A stretch of 64,000 bases of DNA. Source: Symsagittifera roscoffensis. Lineage: Eukaryota > Xenacoelomorpha > Acoela > Convolutidae. The notes beneath the pieces were generated by a model, which made no database searches, had not been told where the DNA came from, and saw nothing but the letters and a program-made list of their open reading frames with translations. The position numbers and the translations under genes were made by a program. The stretch is taken from the NCBI RefSeq assembly GCF_963678635.1, contig NC_087063.1, positions 61,295,850 through 61,359,849 of the forward strand, given 5' to 3'. Of the stretch, positions 21,601 through 32,008 are shown in pieces (within the stretch, counting starts at the first letter, position 1; the number at the start of each line of letters is the position of its first letter).

Positions 21601-24575
21601 AAACTGCTTGGTGTTTTCGTCTCTTCGAACTCCGTTGCTTCGAAGGTATTCAATTGCTCCTGAAGCTTCTCAATTTCCAGTTCAAGTTTCACTTTTTTTT
21701 CGATCTCTTTCGTCACCAATTCCTGTTGTACTCTATTTAGAGCATCCCTTGCGGCTGCCTTATAATCGATCTTGAAGTCCTCAGCCGCAGTTGCTGGTTC
21801 CGGCTCACTTGTCTCCCCTGTTACCGCTTGCATTTTCTTTGCCGCCAGCTCTTGAGGTTTATCCTTTCTGCGTGCCTCCGCTTCACTCAAAAGTCGAGCC
21901 TTGCTGGCTTTCACTCCTGACAAAGCCTCTTCATGTCTTGGATGCTTGATGTCTGCCACTGCATCCCAGAATCGCGGACAATCTGATTTAAAATGACCTT
22001 CCAAGTTGCAAAAGAAACACCTCGGGCCGAATTTTGCTATTACTCCTCTCATGAAATCCTCATGGTCCAATTCTGACGCATCTTCGTCCTCGAGGCTAAA
22101 GCCTATTGCTTTCATGCCTTGTTTGTAAGCTGGGCATGCTGACACATGATGGTCCGTTGAACTGCAATTAGCACAAGAACGTCTCTTGTCCATATCATCC
22201 CTCGGTTTGTACCAATTGATCCCTTGGTTTGCTGGTCAGTTGTTAAAATTGCCACAATTGTTCTTGTAATACCCAGATCTCGAAGGAGGTTTTAACAAAA
22301 GATACTCTTTTAATTTGAGCCTCAACTCCTCCGGTGTTGGCGCATTAGTTGATAGAGGTGTATAATGCGTTGCTAGCATCGTACGAAGTTCATCATTTTT
22401 CACACCATCGATGAATTTTGAGGCTACGGCCAGGTTCATCCTTCGGTTTGACTCATCCGGTTGGCTGTGTCTTCTCAGCATTTCCAAATCATCGAGAAAC
22501 TTGTTTATGGTTTGATCTTCTCGTTGCCTCCGTTTCTCGAAGCGCATCATCGCCTGGTGCCCCTGCACCCCTGATCCGAAACAGTTTAACAAGATTTCGA
22601 AGATTTTCTCAGCAGTGTCTCGTTGGTATTGCTTCTTGGCCATGACACAGTTCAGGGCTGTCCCTTCCAAGTTGCTGGTGAGCGCACTGCATTGCTGTCT
22701 CTCCGACAAGTCCTCTTCCTCGAAATGCAACTTCATTACCTCTATCCAGGTATCAATACAGCCATCAGATTCATCTTTGTAGCATCTCGGTTTCTTAAAG
22801 ACTCTTCTGGACTTCTCACTGCGTTCATTGGTTCTAGATAACCTCGTCAGGAATGTCTCCAAAGACCTGTTTAGGGGTTCAAATGTTGTGGCCATAGCCG
22901 TAGCATCCCTTGAGTGTCCCGCTTGAGTGTCCTCACTCCTCGTTTAAGGCTCTGTATGCGGTGCATCCCTGCAATCCGAACCACCGTGAGTGTTTCCCGC
23001 TTGGCACACATGACTCCTCCTCGGGCTTGCATGCCCCCTGTTGCCGGAATCACTTCTCCCAGTCGCATGTGTTCCTTGCGTTGGTCGTTCGTTAGAGGTT
23101 TGTCTGTTCCCCGTTGAACTTGCTCTACTGTTCGGGCCCCATGCTCCATTACCCCTTGTGGCATGACCTGATGAACTGCCCCTGCCTCTAGTGGATCCAT
23201 ACATATTCCTCCTTTGATGTTCATTGAAGTTCACCCTCGGTTCCCTGCTGGGACCTCCCGAGTTCGGCTCTCCTTCTTTTGGTCCACTCTTGCTGCTTAG
23301 TAGCCCGTCCAACCTATCCATGATAGCCTGAGTTCGCCTCTCCATCATCGCGTCTATCTTTGTGTCAAGAGTCCCAAGAGACTGCTCTTGCTGAATTTTT
23401 AACTTCTCCATGTCGGCTCTTAAGCGTAACTCCCTCTGTTCCGCCTCTCTTGTCATTCGCGACAAGTTCCTCGTCATATGTTCGTCCGTTCTCTCTTTCA
23501 AGCGTTTTTCGCTCCTGCCAACTTCTTGTCTGTTGCGGTTTATTTCTTCCCGCAGACTTTCTCTTTCAATGTGAACTGCTCTTTCTAGTTCACTCAGCCT
23601 TATTGACATTTGCTCGTTTTGTTCTCCTAAACTGTCCACTATGTTGTTTAAGACTTCCTCTAGTGCTGCCCCGTTTTCCACGAGTGGCGTCACTAGTGAT
23701 GGTGTAACCCTGTCGGTCCCAGGTAACTTCGTGCTTGTCGAGATCCGGGCCTTGACTCTCTGCTTCAACGTCTTTTCATTATTTATTTCAGGATCCATTA
23801 ACGCGTTGCCTAGCCCTCTGGTTCTACTCTCTCCAGGTTGTGGCTCCGAACTTGTCCTAATCGCGAAGTCTTTTGACTGGCCCGGTGTGTTTGCCTCTTT
23901 GCTTATCGTTGTCACTACACCAAATTTGTCCATGGTTCCAGTCTCTCTTCCGACGTGTGCCTCACTCTCCTGGATCGAACTATTGAGGCTGACTTGAGAT
24001 CCAAAGTCCCCTTGCGCCTCTTCCTCCTCTTCCTCCTGGTACTCACCGTCGTTTCCTGCTCCTCCTCCCATGCTGAATGGAAAGATGTTTCCGAAGGTGT
24101 TCTTCATTCTTTCTGAGAACGATGATGACGTTGTTTGTTTCCCAGTTCCGCTTGCCATCATAGTATTGTCTGTCGGAGATCTTCTAGTTGCCGCTACTTC
24201 AGTTGAGATGTCGGACAGTTCCGACATCTCTTCTCGATCCAATGTCCCGGTAGAAGTGGCAAAATCATGGCCTTGTTCTACCGGGGTAGATTCACTCGCC
24301 AGCCTTCTGCCTCTCCCTTCCAGTCCATTTACTTCCTGGTTGTCATTCATGGTATGGTCCGTATTGACCTCCACTTCTAACAGTTCTGTTCGCTCTTCCG
24401 AGGTCTTCTGACTTCTCGTTTCAACCATTCTGCCTGAAACCGTCCCCCCTTTATCAGACCGGGATCGCTTGATCCAATCCACAAAAGGATCTGTCATCGT
24501 TTTTCTTTGCTTTTCAGGTATGAATTTCCTAGAGCTATTACCTCGTTTTGGTATCCTTGACTTGTCTAGACTCAT
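21601..24575 (-). pseudogene. gag: E1 gag
   Basis: Starts at ATG 24575-24573. The N-terminal half is acidic, Ser/Thr-rich and partly coiled coil. A retrotransposon Gag domain follows, with SDGCIDTWIEVMKLHF and FEKRRQREDQTINKFLDDL, then two CCHC knuckles (CANCSSTDHHVSAC and CFFCNLEGHFKSDC, CX2CX4HX4C). In-frame stops at 22944-22946 (TAA) and 22236-22238 (TGA) break one continuous frame. It forms the particle and binds genomic RNA in the intact element. Confidence 0.88.
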
Positions 24576-27429
24576 TCTCTATTTGTCACTTTCTAATGCC
24601 TATACTCTTAACTCGATTGCTAGAGACCTTATAGTTTTATTAACAATAATGATGACACAACACAATAAATTTCACAAGATTCTATTATATAGTGACCACG
24701 AATCCCTGTATGTTATCAGAGTACAGTTTGTATAAAATTTATTCACACTAACCGATTATCGGTCCAAAGATTTGGAAATTAGCACAATATGATGTTATCA
24801 GTCAATTTAAAAAATAGTGTATTCACTACCCAATCAAGCACAGCTTACGTTGATTTAAAATCAAAAACAAAAATTATATATTGACACAATATGAATGTCT
24901 TTATTAAAAAAACGTATGTGTCTTGTACTCTTAGTTGGTCGCAGTACAATAGTCGAACCTGTCTTTTAAAGAAAAAGCTTTCCCTGTTCGGTGCTGCACC
25001 AAACAGACAAAACTTTGAAGGCAGTATTTTTCTCAAGTGGGCGTCTATTGCACCCACCGAGTACTGTGTTACCTATCTGCCTTCGGACTGCCCGAGCTAG
25101 ACCTACTAAAATCCTCAGGGCAGTCACTTTTCCCAAAAACGTATTATGTTACAATCCACACCAATGAATCACGCTCTTTTTAATTTAGACTTAGTGTCGC
25201 GAATATCCGAGTTCGGACCTGTTTTGTATTAATCTGGTTCTTATTGAAAGGCAAGTTACCAGTGCAGTCACTGATACCTAGCCTGTGTGTTAATAACCTA
25301 ATACCTCTCACTTTTTAGTCTTTCTTTCGTCTACCTAAGTCCCTAATAAAATAATGCCCCTCCGGAGTGGCACAAATAGGACCCTTCCGGACTAACAAAA
25401 TCTAGACCCCTCCGGATTTGGACCCCTCTGAATTAGCAACTATAAGACCCCTCCGGATTCGGACCCCTCCTAACTTGAAACAACTTTGACCCCTCCGGAT
25501 TGGGAGCCCTCCGGTTTTGTAAAAGTAGCTTTTCGGAGATTTCCTTCTTTCAACCTATACCCCTCCGGATACGTTCTCCGATGCAATTATGCTCTTTCAA
25601 TTAACTGGGAAGGGTATGTACTACCTTCCTAGACCCTTCCGGATTGAAGTTAAGCCTCCTGCTTGACAATTCACACTAACGGTGAAGGGTCTTATTACTC
25701 GCCTAACTTCGGCTCGATTAAGCTTTTGCTGTGCCTTTAGCCCTCCCTTTTCGTCTAGAATGGCCTAAAGTTACTTTATTCAACCGCTATTACCTTTTGG
25801 TAGGGGTATAAGGGCTCTTCTAAAAAAATTTTGTAAAACGTGAAGGGTGTACCCTTCCAAATTGAGGAATTTGCTAAAAACAATCTCAAAAAATCTTCAC
25901 GCTTACTTTTCCGAAAAATTTCTGTCGCTATCAGTAAGCTCAGCTAATTTCTGATCTATTGGTACCAAGATCAACTCAATACGCTCAGTAGTTCCAAAGT
26001 TATTAACCAAAACGTCTTTTTTCTAAACTCAAAAATTTTCTCTATTATAGGTTCCGCCCAACTTTTTCCGCAAATCTGGTCCTTTCGACCTAAAAATTAT
26101 TGATCCGAGCTCAAAAGGCCTATACTCTTCTAGTTCCATGCAAAAGACCCGATCTAAAACGCTTTTGTAGAAAAAATTTGCGAAAAACTATGCTACCTGT
26201 ACCCCTCCGGATTGATGAATCCACCAAATCAAACACGTTATGTCCGATTTTTCTGCAACCCGGAAGGCTTTCGGGTAGCGGGTTTTAAAACTTGTAGATT
26301 CACTAGTGGACGTTGTCCGAACAACTATTCTTACTGTCGTAACTCAAAAATTTCAAAAAATTTTCTTAATTTATAATGTTTCGTTTTCTCAAAAGTCACG
26401 AAATTTCGGTTTTCGGTAACAAAATAGTTCCAACCGCTTTCGAACTTAACTTAACCGGCTCTATCTATTATGGTAGTGAAGTTACGATGTAACACACTAA
26501 CTTAGCGCTTTTTTCCGTTTCAAAAAATATCGATATCTCAAAAATCGCGATTTGTGGGGGGATCAAAATATTGCTATTTTGAGCCTAAAAACCGGTCTGT
26601 TTTCGTTGTTTTTGACCGAAAAACGATATAAGACTATTAATATCGGCTATATAAGTAATGATATTAGTAATACTATACCCCTCCGGGTTCGTTTAATATC
26701 CGAATTAAGGTGCTTAACTCAGATATTCGCATCTTAATTTTTGTACCAAAAGGGATACAAAACTTGTTAACGATACCCAACAGTCGATTGTTGTTGTCGT
26801 TGAGCCTCTTCTTGTTGCTCCTTGTACTGCTTGCCGGATCAGTCTCCTCCCAAGACCTTTCCGAATTGAGCGCAAATCAGCTGATTCTTCCGGATTGAGC
26901 GCAATTTATCATTAACTTGCTTAAATGCTCAAATAACCCTACAGTACAAGCCTCACAAACGGGCTACAAAACTGATTGTAACGATCCTGACTGATATAAA
27001 TGCCTGTAATAGCAATATATCTATCAACAACAAACGGGGGGGTCGGATCACATCTTGTCTGGGGGGATGATTTCTACTGATTTTTTACTTTTTTACTGTT
27101 TTTGTTTTTTTTGGTTATTTTTCATGTTTTTTCGTTTTTCTTAGGTACTATACTACTTTTTGTTTGGTTTTATTTATATCTTTAAGTGTTTTTGGTCACA
27201 AACCTCTCAGGATACGAGGGAATGGCCAATCCCCCCACCCTTCCTGATTCGTGAATTTTCGGTCTTAACTAAGTTAAAAAGCTATTCGCGGTAATCCGGA
27301 AGGCTTCCGCGTTCCGAACTACCCTTCCGCCCCGGCGGTTTAGGCCTATTAAGGACGTTAATGTGAGCATCCGCTCGGCGCGGAGTGCTCGTTAACGGTT
27401 CTGCCGGTCATGATGTTAAAAAAAAATAA
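24576..27429 (-). other. E1 5' leader with repeated TCCGGA hairpin motifs
   Basis: About 2.9 kb of non-coding leader. Many copies of CCCCTCCGGATT or variants lie at about 25350-25690. Longer modules pairing a TCCGGATTGATGAATCC-like arm with an ATCCGGAAGGC-like arm occur near 26205-26270 and 27235-27305, and the same module is in the LTR (5220-5290). The leader is probably RNA-structured (packaging or translation control), which is inference. No ORF here is convincing. Confidence 0.55.
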
Positions 27430-27444
27430 CACCCAGGAGCGCCA
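27430..27444 (-). other. E1 primer binding site
   Basis: On the minus strand, TGGCGCTCCTGGGTG starts 12 nt after the 5' LTR. The same 15-mer sits 11 nt after the E2 5' LTR. TGG pairs with a tRNA CCA tail. From memory the nearest animal tRNA 3' end is tRNA-Asn, with about two mismatches. Confidence 0.7.
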
Positions 27445-27456
27445 TAAAAACATACA

Positions 27457-28380
27457 TGTAACATTCGCCCGGAAGATACATATTGACGGAAAACAAAACT
27501 AAGTCTTAAGACGACTGGCTAGCGTCTAAACAGAGCTTTGCATGCTTTTCACCGTCTCTACCAAGCCAGTACTTTTTGGTGGTCTTTTCTAACATCGGGT
27601 CGACAAAAACGTTACTGCTTTCGGCTTCGGTCAAAACACTCAAATTAACTAGATTACATGCAGAAATAGTGAGCTCATGGCTGGGTCTCAGTATCCCCAG
27701 ACCACGAGGTCACTCCTAAAAACAGGGCTACTACTATTTATTATATTACTATTGTTTTTGTTCAGTAGATAAAAATCATCATCTCCATCGAAGATGGATC
27801 AACCCTTTCCCCCAACTCCTAGCTTCTCATCCTTATCAAAATGAATCTAGATATCAATTAAATTCAAGTCAGGACATGACAGGAAGCTAAAAGTTTATGT
27901 AACAGGATAAAAGTTTCAGTTCCTTTACCCTTCCGGATTGATGAATCCGCTGGATCAAGCTCGTTAATCCTGATTTCCTCTTAATCCGGAAGGCCGTCTT
28001 TCACCCTTCACCGTTGCTCGCAACGGCCTTGCAACTATTGTAGCAGCACAATAGTTGCAACTCAGAGTGTTCTTCTGTTACTCTGTAACTCGTTGTCGTT
28101 TTTCAACCTCAATTTCGTAGTCGTTGTTAGCGCCGCTAACGTTGTTCTGTTTTTCTCTCTCGTTTTAGTCAAAATGGCCGTTTCTGACGTTTCTCAGAAA
28201 TATGACGTCATAATTCGAATTTTTGAAACTTTAAAATACCAGAATATTCTAGCCCTCACCGTTTGGCCAATCGTACCAATAACGTTCTTAATTCTTAATA
28301 ATCATCAATCCGGAAGGCTTACTGCTAAAAATTCGAAGTCTGCATAAATTGCATTTTTCACATTCTGGTCGAATGTCACA
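27457..28380 (-). repeat. E1 5' LTR
   Basis: Copy of 4750-5673, about 98.7% identical by eye. It supplies the promoter and transcription start of E1 on the minus strand. It is bounded by TGTAACATTCG at 27457 and GAATGTCACA at 28380 (plus-strand view), followed directly by LINE-A sequence. Confidence 0.92.
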
Positions 28381-28753
28381 AAAATCAAAAAATTGAAAAC
28401 TGATAGAACAAATCGAAAAAAGACAAACCTCAATAACTCCTTAAATGAAACAGATAAATACGCAATCGACCTGGCCTCTGAAAAGGGAGCCTCTAACTGG
28501 CTCAATGCTCTACCACTGAGCAGATACAACTTCAACCTGAATAAATCAGAGTTCAGAGATGGTATTTACTAAAGATACGGATGGGAACAAACCAAAACCC
28601 CACTCACATGTGCATGTGGTGCTGATTTTAACTTGACACATGCGCTTCACTGTGCAAAGGGTGGTTACACACACTTAAGACACAATGAAATCTGAGACAC
28701 ATTCGCCAACCTCATGAACGAGGTTTGCCATGACGTCGAGATTGAGCCGAAAC
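28381..28753 (+). pseudogene. LINE-A middle segment between E1 and E2
   Basis: This continues the LINE-A ORF from 4749. It encodes ASEKGASNWLNALPLSRY, then a Cys/His region (CACGADFNLTHALHCAKGG) and RHNEI, as in the C-terminal part of RLE-type LINEs. Two in-frame stops (near 28570 and 28694) show decay. E2 interrupts it after 28753, and the frame resumes at 51808. Confidence 0.85.
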
Positions 28754-29643
28754 TGTGCCAGTCGGTCATGTCTGGAGGTTTGACCTTGAGAAACACGTAA
28801 TTTTGGAGTGAAATTTTAATTTTGGAAATTTCGAATGGAGCCTGTCATGCTCAGTTTTCTCGAACCAACTGAAAACGCAAAAGTCAAAAATCAGAACGAC
28901 CGAATTAACAATTGCGGGAAACTTCTCAAGAAAAAGGCAGGAAATTGCTATTCGCAATTTCTCGATACGAAATAATAAGAGAGTAGAGCTGTCTTATCCT
29001 GAAAACAGGAAAATAGAATACAGACTTGAGAAAGGACGACTATTCGAACGGAAAGGAGTGAACATTCAATGGAAGAGTGGACAACTCGAGTGTCCCAATG
29101 GTTCATTCAGAAACTTTGATTCTTGAGACAGAACTTACTTCTGTTGTTAAAACTAATTAGCATCAAACTTATTTAGTTATATTATTCAATTCTCAAGCTG
29201 CTCATCTTTTACTTACTCCTCATACTCAAGTGCATCGACATGTGAGTTCTTAATTTAAATTTCTCGAGTGTATTTTATGATAGTTATGTTGAGATAAGGC
29301 GAGTTTTAGGTTGATCCATCTGAAATGGATCAAAGTTCCACTGTCCAATAAAAAGTAACTAAGCGGATTGTTCCGACCCGGTTTTTAACGGCGTTCATGT
29401 ATTTTGGGTATTTCGAGACCTAAGTATGGGGACGTTTTTATTTCTAGAGTGGGGGGGGGGTATTTTGGTAGTGGCCTTTAAGCTGTAACGGGTTCTAGTC
29501 TCATGTCGCAAGCGAACCGAATTGGCTCCGACCGTTCTTGAGGCAGAAAAACACAAGAGATAGTGTCCCTGACTTTTGAGCCAATGGTTATAGGGCTTAT
29601 TTTTCTTAAGCCTCATATGTGACTAAAGTAGGCGACTGTTACA
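28754..29643 (+). repeat. E2 5' LTR
   Basis: Starts TGTGCCAGTCGG and ends GCGACTGTTACA, with an imperfect terminal inverted repeat and the same pattern as E1 LTR ends. A possible polyadenylation signal AATAAA lies at 29347-29352, followed by a G-run at about 29451-29460. Confidence 0.92.
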
Positions 29644-29654
29644 TAGTGTTTTTA

Positions 29655-29669
29655 TGGCGCTCCTGGGTG
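29655..29669 (+). other. E2 primer binding site
   Basis: TGGCGCTCCTGGGTG lies 11 nt after the 5' LTR and is identical to the E1 site despite divergence of the flanking leader. Confidence 0.7.
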
Positions 29670-32008
29670 TTTTTACGACATCATGACTACGGAGTCGAAC
29701 CCACTTGACACAGCTCCGGGCTACATGCCCATTCTAGAGTACCGGTGGTACGGTTCAGCGGGAACGCTCTCCGAACGAGGCTTAGCTAACCGAGTGAAGG
29801 GGGGCAACTAGGGGGACAAAAACACGAGCAAAAAAGAATACAAATAAAAAAAAACCATAAAAAGAAAAAAGACAGTGACTTTGACACCAAATTAGTTGGA
29901 TCAAACCTTTGTATTAATTAAATAGTATACACATACTGTTTTATAAGACCGATCGTTTCGATCAATCTAGCAATTTAAACCAGTGACTTCAGTAAGGTGC
30001 CCGAGTGGGGGGCGTTGTTAAGGGTTTTCAGATAGATTGCGACCCAACCGGACCACTAGGAGACTTGACTGGAAAGGGTGACCAGTCGAGTGGGAAAGTG
30101 GTTCACAAGGATCAAAACGGACCACTAGGAGACTTGATTGGAAGAGGTGACCAGTCGAGCGGGAAAGTGGTTCTGCTGTCAAGTGCAGAACAGAGACAAC
30201 CAGCACAGGACCACTACAAGAGGACGAACAGGGGTGTTCTCAAGTCGAGCAACGGGTATCGTTAGAATCCACATTACATTATAGGAAATAAGTGTAAAAC
30301 TGGATAAGCGGAGTCCCATTGTTTTGAGGCAGTTTTTACTCAAGCAGGCCTGGAAACAGGTCTACGGTTTTCTCTCGAGAGGTTTAGCACCCGGCGCTTA
30401 AGGGATTTTTCGGCTTAAGAGGGGGGCTAAAGAGGGGGGAGGCTAGTAGGGGGGCTGGTTAGGTTAGAGGTTGGCGGTTGTAAATTGTAAAAAGGGGGGA
30501 AATTAGAGTAACTAATTAATCGACATCGTTGATTTAGTTACATTAGCCATCAACACGCGTGGTAATAATAGGTGGATATCCAAAATTTAACTCGAGTTAA
30601 GATTGGTACGCTGGTTGGATTGGTAGGGGGGAACGGACATAGACAGTTTTTGTGACACCCAATAAGATCACTAGTGGGGGGGAGGAAAACGTGTGGCAAT
30701 TAGGTACCAGACATTTTTTTCGAAAGAAGGTTGACATTTGTCTCCTTTGAATTTTAGGTGGGTTGATTTCTCTGTTTTATGATTTTTTCTGGTTTAAAAC
30801 TTTTTTTTATATATATATTGTTGCATTTTGGTGAAGATTTGCGATTGGTTTTTTATACAAACAGGTGATCACAAGATACCTGCGCACAAGTTTTGGCTTT
30901 CAATTGCTGGGAACATTGAAAAAGAGGTAACTAAAAAAAGGGGGGTCAGATTTGGCAACCAAGAGAGGGTTTTTGGGAAAATTTTCACTAGAGCTTGAGT
31001 GGTGGTACAAGGTACAGTGAACCAAGAAGTCCCTACAACGAAGAAGAAAGAAATCCGATATCCAGACACTCAGTGAATAGTCTTGGGACAGTACCGAATT
31101 GGTCTTGGGACATTGCAGTCTGGGGACAGTCTTGGGGCAACACAGTCTTGGGACAGTGCAGCATTGGGGCAGTCTTGGACCAGAGCAGTCTTGGTACGAA
31201 ACAGTCTTGGGCCATTGGTCTTGGGACATTAGTCTTGGGACGTTCGTCTTAGGACATTAGTCTTGGGACATTGGTCTTGGGCCATTGGTCTTGGGACATT
31301 GGTCTTGGGACGTTAGTCTTGGGACGTTAGTCTTGGGACGTTGGTCTTGGGACATTGGTCTTGGGACATTGGTCTTGGGACATTGGTCTTGGGACATTAG
31401 TCTTGGGACATTAGTCTTGGGACGTTGGTCTTGGGCCATTGGTCTTGGGACGTTAGTCTTGGGACGTTGGTCTTGGGCCATTGGTCTTAGGACGTTAGTC
31501 TTGGGACGTTGGTCTTGGGCCATTGGTCTTGGGACGTTAGTCTTGGGACGTTGGTCTTGGGCCATTGGTCTTGAAACGTTAGTCTTGGGACGTTGGTCTT
31601 GGGCCATTGGTCTTGGGACATTAGTCTTGGGACGTTCGTCTTGGGACATTAGTCTTGGGACGTTGGTCTTGGGCCATTGGCCTTGGGACGTTAGTCTTGG
31701 GACGTTGGTCTAGGGACGTTGGACTGAGGATACCAACAAGAGTACTGGGACAACACTGAATAGTCTTGGGACGGTAGAGGGAAAGTCTTGGAACAGCATT
31801 AGGAAGGGGGTACTAAAGAAGTAATAGGTTAGGTTGAAGTACCAATTATAACAATACGTTCCCTATCCTAACCTAACACGAAAGAGCTTACAAGAGTTTA
31901 AGAAAAATTGTTTTTAGCGAATTGTCAATTTCTTTTTCCTTAGAGTTTTTAACCTTAGAGTAGAAATTTTGTAGATAATAATACTGTAAATAATAACAAT
32001 TGTAAATA
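29670..32008 (+). other. E2 5' leader
   Basis: About 2.3 kb upstream of gag. It holds a roughly 70-bp direct repeat in two copies (about 30046-30182, GGACCACTAGGAGACTTGA...), G-rich stretches at 30420-30500 and a 14-bp minisatellite (31079-31720). No supported ORF. The layout suggests packaging or translation-control RNA structure, which is inference. Confidence 0.55.
31079..31720 (+). repeat. 14-bp minisatellite (GTCTTGGGACGTTA)n in E2 leader
   Basis: About 45 tandem units of GTCTTGGGACGTTA and variants (ACGTTG, CCATTG, ACATTA). Three units make a 42-nt higher period, so reading frames stay open on both strands as VLGHWSWDISLGTL-like peptides. These are by-products of the repeat, not genes. 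The first ~130 bp are more degenerate. Confidence 0.85.

Larger units (their letters stand above)
4750..28380 (-). mobile_element. E1: giant Ty3/gypsy-like LTR retrotransposon
   Basis: The element spans 23.6 kb on the minus strand, with 924-bp LTRs at 27457-28380 (5') and 4750-5673 (3'). The order on the minus strand is LTR, PBS, leader, gag, pol, macro-like domain, gap, ORF3, ORF4, 3' UTR, PPT, LTR. It is inserted in LINE-A coding sequence: the LINE frame ends at 4749 and resumes at 28381, and deleting the element plus a 3-bp AAA duplication restores that frame. By eye the two LTRs differ at about 12 positions (about 1.3%), so it is older than E2. Gag, pol, ORF3 and ORF4 all carry stops or frameshifts, so it is not autonomous now. 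Confidence 0.92.

Noticed and set aside
31257-31713. Long ORFs on both strands with 14-residue repeats
   Set aside because: They only reflect the 14-bp minisatellite (42-nt triple period). There is no start context and no counterpart in E1.
31079-31720. CRISPR-like regular repeats
   Set aside because: Units are contiguous 14-mers without spacers, in an animal genome.
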